NCBI GenBank assembly: GCA_916613615.1
Contig: OU744724.1
Location: forward strand, 23,112,171 to 23,176,170
Source: Steromphala cineraria
Lineage: Eukaryota; Mollusca; Gastropoda; Trochida; Trochidae
Direction of reading: 5' to 3'
Length of the DNA: 64,000 bases
Shown: in pieces, positions 11,887 through 21,429 of the stretch
Layout: the number at the start of each line of letters is the position of its first letter
Position numbering within the stretch: the stretch's first letter is position 1
Notes under the pieces: model-generated
The model's input: only the letters and a program-made list of their open reading frames with translations
Told to the model about the DNA's origin: nothing
Database searches by the model: none
Translations under genes and position numbers: made by a program

Positions 11887-11988
11887 TCAATTTGTTCCCT
11901 GTGAAATATGGTACCGGTGCGGACTCAATTTGCGCCCTGTGAAATATGGAACCTATGCGAGGTCAATTTGCTCCTTGTGAAATATGGA
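11887..11988 (+). repeat. 38-bp tandem repeats in the BEL leader
   Basis: Three copies of a unit starting TCAATTTG at 11,887, 11,925 and 11,963 (38-bp period). Each contains (C/T)TGTGAAATATGG, and the first two are followed by a TGCGG or TGCGA. They lie in the transcribed leader between the LTR and the gag-pol start, where packaging or translational signals are often found. No function can be read from sequence. Confidence 0.75.
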
Positions 11989-12065
11989 TTTTTATGAATT
12001 TTGACTGTGTTTAAAATTGTGTTTCCTGGATTTATTTCTTGTGACATTTGTGAACACTATTCAAT

Positions 12066-15000
12066 ATGTCTGATAGACAATCAGTGATATCTAGCTTGAA
12101 TGCAAGATCAAGTCAGAAATGTTGTGGAGGAACTCCAAGCAAAGATGCAGTAGCAGCTGAAGTTGCAGCCCTTAAGGTTAAGATGAAGTATGTTGAGGTT
12201 GAAACAAAGAAGAAACTTGAACTTGAGAAACTTGAAGTACAGAAAGAGTTGGATATGGCCGAGGCAAGATTGAGTATTTTGTCACATGCTGGTGAAGGAG
12301 ATACTTTATTATATGGAAAGGACATTATCATAGACAATGTGCCAGAAAAACAAAATGTACATGATTATGTGCAAGATTATGTGAATAAGAACCCACTGTT
12401 GCCCACTAAAACGCCAATGGAAACACCTATTATTCCTGTAGCTGATAGGAAGAAAATGACTTCAGACTATGGACCAAAGGATTCTACTAGACTTGATGCT
12501 TCTGCTCCTGAATTTGTGCCTCATCAAACTACTCAAACAGAATCTACTGCCGAACTTGCGAACATTACGAAAGTATTTGCAGATCAAATCAACCTTTCAC
12601 GATTACCTACCCCTGAACCAGGTGTGTTTTGTGGAGACCCCTTAACATATCCTGCTTGGAAAGGAGCATTTGAGACTCTAATTGAACGAAGATGTATCCC
12701 TCCCGGGGAACGTATCTACTACCTTAAGAGGTACCTAACTGGAGCCGCTCGAGATTGTGTTGAAGGTTTCATTCTATTGAACACTGACGCCGCCTTTGAG
12801 AAAGCTAAGAAATTGTTAGACAAGCGATTTGGAAACCCATTTGTTGTTGCGAATGCTTTTCGAAACAAACTTGAAGCATGGCCGAAAATTGATGGTAGGG
12901 ATGGTCTTGCCTTGCAGAAGTTAACAGACTTTCTTTCACAGTGTGTTGTTGCTATGGACAGCATAAACAGTTTGAATGTGTGGAACGATGAACGTGAAAA
13001 CAGGAAAATCCTGAACAAGCTACCTGATTGGATCACTTATCGTTGGGGAAGAATTGTAGCTCATTGGCGGAGAACCAAGTCAGCCTTTCCTCCCTTCCGT
13101 GAGTTTGTGAAGTTTCTTGAAGATGAGGCTGATATTGCGTGCGATCCTGTGACATCAAGCAAACCCAGAATTCAAAGGAAACCAGACTATGAGAAACCAG
13201 ATGGAAATAGATTTCAGTTCAAACGCTCAAACTTCTCGACAGGAGCAACGAGTTACGTGAAATGTGTATTTTGCTCAAAGGAGCATGATATTGAAAACTG
13301 TAAAGGCTTCTCGGAAATCACACTCTCAGAACGAAAGAACATTGCACTGGAAAAGGGTATGTGTTTCGGCTGCTTGAAAGTTGGACATAGATCACGAGAG
13401 TGTCCGAAGAGAAGCAAATGTAAGATATGTGCACGTTATCATCTTACATCTTTCCATGGAGACTACATCCCTAGGAATTCAGCTCCTAGAGAACCTGCGT
13501 CTACGTCTACTGGAAGGTCCGCTCCACAGAAACCAGTTATTGTGCACGCGAGTGGACAAAGTGGAACGACTGATAAGTGCTCAATGATAGTACCGGTGCG
13601 GCTCTCCCACCGAGACAATCCACAGATAGAGAAACTTGTTTATGCTCTTCTTGATACCCAGAGTGATACAACCTTTGTTCTTAAACAGACTATTGATGTT
13701 TTAAATGTGACTGGTCCCAGTGTCCAACTGAAATTGTCCACCATGTCTGCGAAAGATGAACTTATTCAGAGCAATAAGATAAGTGGTTTGATTGTGCGTG
13801 GATGCAATCTCTCGACTCAAATTCCACTTCCTGCTTGCTATTCAAGGGACATAATGCCTGCGAACAGAGATCATATCCCAACACCTGATAAGGTTAAGGA
13901 CTGGCCACATCTCTCAGGACTTGAAAGTGAATTAATTCCTTTGTGTGATGTCGAAGTCGGCCTTCTGATAGGATACAACTGTCCGCAAGCATTGACACCA
14001 CGTCAAGTTATATCCTCTGCAAATGGAAATACTCCATATGGCCAGCTGACAGATCTTGGATGGGGTGTAGTTGGAATCATTGATCAAGATGTTATTCAGA
14101 ACTGTGATGCGATAGGGTTCAGTCATCATGTTATGACATGCGAAATACCACAAGAACTTCAGCGATCTTCTGCAGACGGATCGCATGTTGGAGAAGTGTA
14201 CTTTTCCATGAAGAACTCTGTGCAAGAAGTGATAACTCCAAAGGATATTGCGGTGATGATGGAACTTGACTTTAACGATCACAAGGCACCCGACATTCCG
14301 ATTTCCCATGATGATAACAGATTCCTGAAAACCTTGACAGCTGGAATACATCAGCGAACTGATAAACACTTTGAAATGCCCCTTCCTTTCAAGGAAAAGG
14401 AACTGAACCTGCCGAACAATCGAACTGCAACTATGAAACGTTTGATGCAATTAAAGCAACGCTTTGGAAAGAATCCGAGATATGAAAGTGACTATTGCGG
14501 ATTCATGAGAAATATGATTGACAAGGGTCACATGGAAAAGATCCCTGTTTATGATGTGAACGATGGTTGGTACATTCCACATCATGGCGTGTACAACAGC
14601 TTGAAACCTGGAAAGATCCGGGTCGTCTTTGACTGTAGTGCGAAATTTAAAGGTGCTTCGCTGAACGATCACCTCCTGAAGGGACCTGACCTCACAAATA
14701 CCATGACAGGAGTGCTCTGTAGGTTTAGGAAGGAACACATCGCAATCCAATGTGATGTTGAAGGTATGTTCCACCAGTTTCATGTGAATGAAGAGCACAG
14801 GAAGTACATACGGTTACTCTGGTGGGACGATGATAAGACTGATTGTGAACCAAGTGATTACAGAATGACTGTTCATCTCTTTGGTGCAACCTCCTCACCT
14901 GGGTGCGCTAACTTTGCCTTCCGACAATTAGCAACAGACTTTGAACATGTTCATGGATCAGAAGCAGCTGACTTTGTGCGTAATAGTTTCTATGTTGATG

Positions 15001-17714
15001 ATGGGTTGACATCAGTTGGAACTGTTGATGAAGCGGTCAACCTTATACAGAAAAGTAAGGACTTGTGTAGGGAAGGAGCTCTAAAGCTGCATAAGTTTGC
15101 ATCAAACTCGAAGGAAGTTCTCATGTCAATTCCACCTGAGGACTGTGCGAAGGGGATAAGTGACGTTGATCTGATGTGTGACTCTCTACCTGTAGAAAGA
15201 ACTCTCGGAGTCAACTGGTGTATCGAGTCAGACACTTTTGGCTTCAAACTCAACCTAAGGGATCAGCCCTTTGTGCGAAGAGGTATACTGTCTACTATAA
15301 ACTCAATATATGATCCTCTAGGATTTATTGCTCCTGTGCTTCTGTTAGGGAAAGAGATTCTCCAGGAAACATGCAAGGATCAGCTAGACTGGGATGATCC
15401 TCTACCTGATGAAATTCGAGCAAGGTGGGAGAAATGGCGACAACAGTTGTGGCAGCTCAACGACATACAGATTTCAAGATGCTTCAAACCACCTGACTTT
15501 ACAAATCTGAAATCTGTGGAACTGCACCATTTTTCAGACGCAAGCAACTCTGGATATGGGCAATCGTCATACTTGCGCTTTGTCGATGAAGAGAACCGTG
15601 TACACTGCTCTTTTGTGATGGGTAAGGCTAGAATAGCACCATTAAAATCCGTGACAATTCCGCGACTCGAGTTGACGGCAGCAGTGGTATCTGTGAGAAT
15701 TAGTGAATTCCTGGGAAGAGAACTGCGATATGATGATATTACTGAATTCTTCTGGACAGACAGTAAAATCGTACTGGGTTATATTGCAAATGACTCCAAA
15801 CGCTTTCACATATTTGTAGCCAATCGTGTGCAGTACATACGTGAACACACTCAACAATCTCAGTGGAGATATGTGCAAAGTATGAACAATCCTGCAGATA
15901 TCGCATCTCGTGGAATCAGTGCCTCAAACCTGTCAGAGTCTACGTGGTTGACAGGACCAGATTTCCTGTGGAAGGAAAGCATTCTTTCAGACGAAGATGA
16001 CGAGGTCAAACAGATCTCCGTGAACGACCCCGAAGTGCGAAAGGTCAAAGTACATGTGGTAACCAAGACAAGAGAGACCTTTGATCTTGGACGCTTAGAG
16101 CATATCTCTAAGTGGAATAGGGCAAAGAAAGCTATTGCAATCTGTTTGAAGCTTAAGACTAAACTCTTGAATAAACTGTCAAAGTGCGACAAGAACAAGT
16201 GCGAAGATAGAAGTCTCTTGGACGATATTGATGTGAGTGACCTACAGAGAGCAGAACTTGAAATCATCAAACTTGTACAGCGTGAATCATTTGAAAATGA
16301 ACTGTCTGTTCTGAAGTCAAGTAGTGAACTTGGTGATCACGCAAAATGTGCGGATGGTGAATGTGATGATCGAAAGGTGTTACAAAGTTGTAAGAAGTTC
16401 TTGAAAGTTTCGACGAACCTCAGTCGGTTGGATCCCTACATTGACACTGAAGGTGTGTTGCGTGTTGGTGGAAGGATCAATAACTCTGACCTGCCCTTCA
16501 AGTTCAAACATCCAATCATTCTCCCAAGAAAGCACCATGTGACGGATATGATTGTTAGACATTTCCATGAGAAGATTGGTCATCAAGGCAGGGGGATGAC
16601 CGTGGCAGAAATCCGATCTAATGGACTGTGGATTGTTGGATGTTCCTCAACAGTGTCTCACCTGATATCGAAGTGCGTCACATGTAGGAAACTGAGATGT
16701 TCGACACTTGGACAGAAAATGGCTGATCTACCTGAGGATAGGACACAAGAAGCTCCACCGTTTACTTACTGTGGGGTAGACATGTTTGGACCCTTTATTG
16801 TGAAGGAAGGACGCAAAGAGTTAAAGAGGTATGGTGCTCTCTTCACTTGTTTTGGTTGTCGTGCTATCCACATAGAAACTACTAATTCTATGTCAACAGA
16901 CTCTTTCATAAATGCGTTGAGACGCTTCATCGCTGTGCGTGGCCCAATACGACAACTGCGATCAGACCAGGGTACAAACTTTGTGGGAGCACGGAATGAA
17001 CTATATGAAACGGACTCCAAACTTGTAAGTGACTTTCTGCGTCAAGAAAATTGTGACTATTTTCCCTTTGTGATGAATGTGCCTTCTGCGAGCCATATGG
17101 GAGGAATATGGGAGAGACAAATCAGGACTGTAAGATCAGTTATTTCGTCTCTCATGAATCAGGCCAGCGGACAACTTGATGACGAGGGTTTACGGACTCT
17201 CATGTGCGAAGTGATGGCCATCGTGAACAGCAGGCCTCTGACTGTTGACAACTTGAACGATCCCACATCTTTGGAGCCGCTCACTCCAAACCATCTTCTC
17301 ACCTCAAAATCAAAGGTAATCCTACCCCCACCTGGTAACTTTCAGAAAGCCGACACCTATTCCAGGAAGATGTGGAGACGCGTTCAGCACCTGTCAAATG
17401 AATTTTGGCAGAGGTGGAAGCGAGAATATCTGCAAACATTGCAAGTGCGACAAAAGTGGAAGCGCCCTTGTAGAGTGGCGCATGTCGGTGATATTGCTCT
17501 TCTGAAGGAGGATGATCGTCCTCGCAACATGTGGAGACTTTGCAGGATCAGTGAAGTTTTCAAGAGCAGGGATAACCTTATTCGTAAGGTTAAGATAGTG
17601 ATTGGGGACCCATCACTGTCTTCCGATGGAAAACGCGTGAACAATGTCACCTATCTCGAGCGACCAATTCACAAATTGGTACTGCTCCTAGAGTCCGAAC
17701 TTGATGTTCCCTAG
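12066..17714 (+). CDS. BEL/Pao gag-pol polyprotein, 1,882 aa, intact
   Basis: One frame encodes the whole element. The N-terminal 60-100 residues are Lys/Glu-rich and coiled-coil-like. A DUF1759-type gag region follows (around 190-340, with FCGDPLTYPAWKGAFE). A zinc knuckle CFGCLKVGHRSREC (CX2CX4HX4C) starts at residue 433. The aspartic protease has LLDTQSDTTF with the catalytic Asp at about 530; the Gln where many proteases have Gly is, from memory, common in invertebrate BEL elements. Reverse transcriptase includes RVVFDCSAKFKG and the YVDD box at 976-979. RNase H has FSDAS (Asp about 1158), IPRLELTAA and TDSKIVL. Integrase has an H2C2 finger (about 1500-1545) and D1572, D1634, E1683. The C-terminus matches DUF5641. 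The ATG at 12,066 is the first after the leader stops. Gag and pol are fused with no frameshift, so polyprotein processing is inferred. Confidence 0.95.
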   Translation: MSDRQSVISSLNARSSQKCCGGTPSKDAVAAEVAALKVKMKYVEVETKKKLELEKLEVQKELDMAEARLSILSHAGEGDTLLYGKDIIIDNVPEKQNVHDYVQDYVNKNPLLPTKTPMETPIIPVADRKKMTSDYGPKDSTRLDASAPEFVPHQTTQTESTAELANITKVFADQINLSRLPTPEPGVFCGDPLTYPAWKGAFETLIERRCIPPGERIYYLKRYLTGAARDCVEGFILLNTDAAFEKAKKLLDKRFGNPFVVANAFRNKLEAWPKIDGRDGLALQKLTDFLSQCVVAMDSINSLNVWNDERENRKILNKLPDWITYRWGRIVAHWRRTKSAFPPFREFVKFLEDEADIACDPVTSSKPRIQRKPDYEKPDGNRFQFKRSNFSTGATSYVKCVFCSKEHDIENCKGFSEITLSERKNIALEKGMCFGCLKVGHRSRECPKRSKCKICARYHLTSFHGDYIPRNSAPREPASTSTGRSAPQKPVIVHASGQSGTTDKCSMIVPVRLSHRDNPQIEKLVYALLDTQSDTTFVLKQTIDVLNVTGPSVQLKLSTMSAKDELIQSNKISGLIVRGCNLSTQIPLPACYSRDIMPANRDHIPTPDKVKDWPHLSGLESELIPLCDVEVGLLIGYNCPQALTPRQVISSANGNTPYGQLTDLGWGVVGIIDQDVIQNCDAIGFSHHVMTCEIPQELQRSSADGSHVGEVYFSMKNSVQEVITPKDIAVMMELDFNDHKAPDIPISHDDNRFLKTLTAGIHQRTDKHFEMPLPFKEKELNLPNNRTATMKRLMQLKQRFGKNPRYESDYCGFMRNMIDKGHMEKIPVYDVNDGWYIPHHGVYNSLKPGKIRVVFDCSAKFKGASLNDHLLKGPDLTNTMTGVLCRFRKEHIAIQCDVEGMFHQFHVNEEHRKYIRLLWWDDDKTDCEPSDYRMTVHLFGATSSPGCANFAFRQLATDFEHVHGSEAADFVRNSFYVDDGLTSVGTVDEAVNLIQKSKDLCREGALKLHKFASNSKEVLMSIPPEDCAKGISDVDLMCDSLPVERTLGVNWCIESDTFGFKLNLRDQPFVRRGILSTINSIYDPLGFIAPVLLLGKEILQETCKDQLDWDDPLPDEIRARWEKWRQQLWQLNDIQISRCFKPPDFTNLKSVELHHFSDASNSGYGQSSYLRFVDEENRVHCSFVMGKARIAPLKSVTIPRLELTAAVVSVRISEFLGRELRYDDITEFFWTDSKIVLGYIANDSKRFHIFVANRVQYIREHTQQSQWRYVQSMNNPADIASRGISASNLSESTWLTGPDFLWKESILSDEDDEVKQISVNDPEVRKVKVHVVTKTRETFDLGRLEHISKWNRAKKAIAICLKLKTKLLNKLSKCDKNKCEDRSLLDDIDVSDLQRAELEIIKLVQRESFENELSVLKSSSELGDHAKCADGECDDRKVLQSCKKFLKVSTNLSRLDPYIDTEGVLRVGGRINNSDLPFKFKHPIILPRKHHVTDMIVRHFHEKIGHQGRGMTVAEIRSNGLWIVGCSSTVSHLISKCVTCRKLRCSTLGQKMADLPEDRTQEAPPFTYCGVDMFGPFIVKEGRKELKRYGALFTCFGCRAIHIETTNSMSTDSFINALRRFIAVRGPIRQLRSDQGTNFVGARNELYETDSKLVSDFLRQENCDYFPFVMNVPSASHMGGIWERQIRTVRSVISSLMNQASGQLDDEGLRTLMCEVMAIVNSRPLTVDNLNDPTSLEPLTPNHLLTSKSKVILPPPGNFQKADTYSRKMWRRVQHLSNEFWQRWKREYLQTLQVRQKWKRPCRVAHVGDIALLKEDDRPRNMWRLCRISEVFKSRDNLIRKVKIVIGDPSLSSDGKRVNNVTYLERPIHKLVLLLESELDVP

Positions 17715-17905
17715 AACTGTGCTGACATGCGAACCGTGTGGACGAGTGACGAGAACCATAAAGACATTTCTTTTTTACAATTCCATTTGAATTTGTATTG
17801 TGGTCAACTTTAAGGATATCATGATTGTGTATTTTTTGTTGTTTCAGATTATTGCATTTCTTGTTAGGTTAATTTCAATTGTCATGAAAATTAGGAATTC
17901 TAATT

Positions 17906-17916
17906 TTGGTGGGGAG
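17906..17916 (+). promoter_or_regulatory. Polypurine-like tract before the 3' LTR
   Basis: TTGGTGGGGAG abuts the TG of the 3' LTR at 17,917. Its place and purine bias fit the plus-strand DNA primer site of LTR retroelements. The run is short and interrupted by pyrimidines at its 5' side. Confidence 0.7.
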
Positions 17917-18311
17917 TGTAATGTAGAGTTTTCTTAGCGGTCCGCTATTTATGTACTTTAGCGGTAATCATTTTAGTTCGTTAGAGTTATCTCCCTTAGT
18001 CAACCATGTGCGATGTTGAAAGTGCGTGCGAGTCATGTGTGCGACAATGTTTTTGCGATTCTTTCCAAGTTATGGAATTCCTTGTGATACATCATAATGT
18101 TTCACGTAAACAAATCACGTAAACAAACCATTGTGAAGATTAACTATAAGAACCTTTGATGGAACTATGTATTACAATTATGTGCGATTCGACGTGTTGT
18201 CGAGATGTATGCGATCATGTGAACTGTAACCATGTGCGAATTTGGAATATAAAACGAATTTCATGAACTTTCACGTTGTTCTTTGGATGAAGGAAACTTG
18301 GAAACACTACA
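17917..18311 (+). repeat. 3' LTR of the BEL/Pao element
   Basis: 395 bp identical by eye to the 5' LTR, with the same TATA box, forkhead-type repeats and TGCGA words. It is followed directly by the target duplication GTGCT at 18,312-18,316. Confidence 0.95.
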
Positions 18312-18316
18312 GTGCT

Positions 18317-18604
18317 CATGTTGAATAGTTGTTTGGTCGAGATTTCTGGCAAGAGTGCGTATGTTTACGGGAACCTTTAACCGTATAGGATTACTAGGAA
18401 AGCTTAGAAGTTTGCCCAACGTTTCAGCAGATGACAATATGAAGTCATTGCGTCTCTATTGTGTAGGTGAAGGTATATTGTTATCTATATTGTATATCCG
18501 TTTAGATATTGATTATTTTCAATTTCGGTTGACTACATTCAAGAATCGGATGGAACTACGTTGTCATGACACAACCAAAAAAGTAGGTATCACAACCTTC
18601 ACAG
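18317..18604. other. No gene seen
   Basis: Right flank of the BEL element. A 101-codon frame begins at 18,355, but its latter part runs into repeat sequence and I recognise no domain. Confidence 0.45.
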
Positions 18605-19735
18605 TGAGCGTTTGTGGTTTGTGTGTTTCGACGACACAGAGAGCTATCAGCTGGAGCTGACATTGTACATGCTGCTAGTTTCGTTTTAACATTTGGATAA
18701 AAACACTGTCAAGTCAAAACAAACAATGTACATAAAACATAATCCATAAACGTTCATCCCTCTACTATAAATATTATTCATGTTTTTATTCATGTCACTC
18801 ATTAAAAACCCCTGTACTATAAACTAATAGTTATTGTTGTTACATGTTAGACATCATACACGATCGAACCCACACGCTCAAAATAAGTCAAACATAAATG
18901 TATCATACATGTAATGTCCTTAGGAAGATTACTAAAACTGTTCAACTTCATCGATAAGGACGAATTCAGATAGGTTTAATTTATATAACGTCTCCGTATA
19001 GTTCGCACAACACTTGGCTTAAACTATTTGTTTATAGAAATACCTTTTGTGTTATTAGTTGATTTTCAAAAACATTAAAAAGCGCTTGTTAATAGAAGCG
19101 CACATCTTACGATGTACGTAAAGCTAGAAATAACGAGAGCCTAAAATATCCCGATGTCCGATCGCGCCGACAGCGCACAGCAGACCCTTCAAGCTATAAC
19201 TATACGGCGTGCTCACATGGCGACTGATTAATTATCTCAAATGATAGAAGATTCTATAAAGCTACATCTAACAACGTAACGCCTTCACATAAAGAGTGAT
19301 TAACTCTGGTAATTAACGAAGGACGCATCCCTTCAATGCATAGCTGCTACCACGGTAAATTGTACCGACAGCAATACTACTAAATGCACACCTATACCAA
19401 ATGATATGTGAACAGTACCTACAAGGCTAATTACATGTAGCTAGAGCCGTACATATCTTAAGATTTTTTATACGATCTTGGAATATTGAAATATTCCAAG
19501 ATGGTATAGGACAAATCTTAAGATAACTTTTCTTTCAAGATTGTATAGTACAGGGTCACCAAAGCTTGACAGGTTAACGTGTTGAAGCTTGCAAGACCAA
19601 ATTTTAGTCGTTCTAAAATCCGCCGTCTGTCTCTCACTTTGCTCTTTTCCCGTCTTTTCTCTCATCCTGTCTATATTTTTTCTTTAAGATCTGTCTACTC
19701 GTTTGGATGAAAACAAAGTGAATATTGCTGACAAC
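18605..19735 (+). repeat. Dispersed repeat interrupted by about 0.87 kb
   Basis: The left part (about 18,605-18,676) has GTTTGTGTGTTTCGACGAC and AGCTATCAGCTGGAGCT. The right part (about 19,548-19,735) has CAGGGTCACCAAAGCTTGACA, GACCAAATTTTAGTC and TGATCTGTCTACTC-like sequence. In the copy at 31,085-31,400 these two halves are contiguous. Sequence at 18,677-19,547 therefore looks like an insertion, or the product of a rearrangement, inside an older repeat. I see no coding sequence in the insert. Confidence 0.55.
19455..19524. repeat. Palindromic hairpin sequence
   Basis: CTTGGAATATT and AATATTCCAAG pair perfectly across a 2-nt loop. Outer arms ATCTTAAGAT and AATCTTAAG extend the inverted repeat to about 70 bp. 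It lies at the right edge of the sequence interrupting the 18.6/19.55-kb repeat and may be part of that insert's terminus. Confidence 0.6.
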
Positions 19736-19820
19736 ACGGTTAACACCAACTCAATTGTTCAATTTCAAATAACGTAAACCAATGATACGACAACGTTTTA
19801 CATTTTCAATATTTTGTTTT

Positions 19821-20182
19821 GGCTCTGTAGCTCATCAGGCTTCATATCAATTTTGCTTGGGAGTTTGTACACAAAGTTTCAGATTTCAAGGCCTGATGCT
19901 TCTTGAGAAAAAGATAAAATGAGGTTAAAGGGTGCGGCCCCTGAGGCCCTTATTAGGGACCACAAATGCTATAAATCAGAATCCTCTCTAGTCGAAGAGT
20001 ATATTGACAAGATTTCAGCTTTCTGGGCCTATTGCTCCTGGAGAAGAAGATGAAAATAGGTTTTCAGGGTGTGGCCCCTGTGATCAAAGGGCCATCAAAG
20101 CTACAATTTTCAATCCTCACTAGTCAAGGAGTCTGTACACAAAGATTCAGTTTTCTAGGCCTTACAGGCTAGATGAGTTAAA
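19821..20182 (+). mobile_element. Pearl-like element, first of a head-to-tail pair
   Basis: Begins GGCTCTGTAGCTCATCAGG and ends CTTACAGGCTAGATGAGTTAA. It contains about two diverged core units (ATCCTCACTAGTCAAGGAG). It has no (ACGG)n tract and is directly followed by a second element of the same type. Confidence 0.7.
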
Positions 20183-20183
20183 A

Positions 20184-20565
20184 ATAGAGCCATTGGATCT
20201 GTAGCTCATCAGGCTTTACATTTGATTTTGCTTTAGGGTATGGCCAATGTGGTTCCCCCTTAGAAGGAGTCACAGTCACAAAATATACAATTATCAATCC
20301 TCACTAGTCAAGGAGTCTGTACACAAAATTTCAACTTTCTAAGCCTTTTGCTTCTGGAGAAGAAGAGAGAAATAGTTTTTTAGGGTGTGGGGCCACAGAG
20401 CCACCAAAGCTACAATTTATAATCCTCACTAGCCAAGGAGTCTGTGTACAAAGTTTCAGCTTTTAGGTCTTATGGTTCTTGAAGAGAAGTTGAAATTCCA
20501 CAAAGTTTACGGACGGATGCCATGCCATAACCCCATTGGGCCTTGCAGGCCAGATGAGCTAAAAA
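20184..20565 (+). mobile_element. Pearl-like element, second of a head-to-tail pair
   Basis: Starts ATAGAGCCATTGGATCTG plus TAGCTCATCAGGC. It has two core units and a reduced ACGG region (TTACGGACGGATGCC), and ends GCCAGATGAGCTAAAAA. The preceding element ends 1-2 bp away. That suggests insertion into the A-run at the end of the first, or a tandem product of rolling-circle transposition. Confidence 0.7.
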
Positions 20566-20689
20566 GTAAAATTGATTAAAGCACAACATTTAAGTATGAA
20601 GTTTCCAAGATAAACATGATCACTGACAGGAAGTCAATAAAACAGGGTCTTTCATTGTAGCCCATGACTACAACCATATCATGGTCAAA

Positions 20690-21240
20690 GGGAGATACCT
20701 ATGGTTCATGTCTCATGTTAGACCAGTGTTTGGCATTAACATGACAATGTGCTCCGCCGTTATGAGATATTTTGTAATAATTATTAGTAGAATCTAAAGC
20801 CGTCAAAATGCTTTGTTGACCTTAGAAATGTAGTGGAGGTCATTATTATGAACAACAGTTTGTGTAATCTGCCAATGCAACAGTTTTAAGAAAAAATGGT
20901 AAAAGTTGTGTGGTGAACTGTCACAATAAGCAAATGCAAGAGTTCATGAGACTTCGTTAACAAGAGTTTAAAAGGTGTTGAAAGGGCAGTGATGACCTTG
21001 ACATTATGACAATAATGTCAAGGTCAACAAATGTAACTGGTGTCAGCGCAAACCCTGAATGTAGGCAGTGATCAAATTTTAGGACATTGAGGGAGACAAT
21101 TAATGAGATATCGCGACAACAAGAATTTCTAAAGTGGTCAGAGTGCCATGGTGACCTTGAAAGTAAGGTGAAGGTCAACCAAAGTTTCTGTGTAATCCTC
21201 CAATGACGGCAGTGACCAAAGACGTTGGTCCTACAGATTT
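20690..21240 (+). repeat. Tandem repeat with TGACCTT words
   Basis: Three diverged units are anchored by TGACCTTAGAAATG (20,818), TGACCTTGACATTATG (20,994) and TGACCTTGAAAGTAAGG (21,152), giving spacings of 176 and 158 bp. Each is followed within 30 bp by AGGTCA and then by a CCAATG motif. The middle unit contains a hairpin, TTGACATTATGACAATAATGTCAA. It is non-coding. The following 200 bp, including CCCCCCACCCCTCC, may be part of the same repeat. Confidence 0.55.
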
Positions 21241-21429
21241 AAACAATACAACAAAAATTCTATGGATAACACCTAGATGGTGGAACATGAAATTGTCAAA
21301 AAGAATCATTTTGGTGAAAAAGTGTGAGGGAGGCGGGGACTTAACCGTAGAACTACCCCCCACCCCTCCTTTTCCCCCCATTAAAGCTGGCCTCTGGCCT
21401 ACAACAATTTTGAACACAGCAATAGTCAT

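Larger units (their letters stand above)
11310..18311 (+). mobile_element. Complete BEL/Pao LTR retrotransposon (7,002 bp)
   Basis: A full-length element. Two 395-bp LTRs beginning TGTAATG and ending ACTACA enclose a leader, one long gag-pol frame and a purine-rich tract immediately before the 3' LTR. The 5-bp direct repeat GTGCT flanks it at 11,305-11,309 and 18,312-18,316, as expected for integrase-mediated insertion. The LTRs are identical as far as I can read them, and the frame has no stop or frameshift. The insertion is therefore recent and the copy may still be functional. The superfamily is set by the order of protease, reverse transcriptase, RNase H and integrase, and by the DUF1759-type gag and C-terminal DUF5641-type domain. 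No envelope-like frame is present. Confidence 0.95.

Noticed and set aside
12113..17650. Many minus-strand open frames of 68-172 codons opposite the BEL gag-pol frame
   Set aside because: They are antisense shadows of a strongly coding frame, with no motifs or starts of their own.
18355..18660. 101-codon frame just after the BEL element
   Set aside because: Its latter part lies in a dispersed repeat and no domain is recognisable. It is probably chance.
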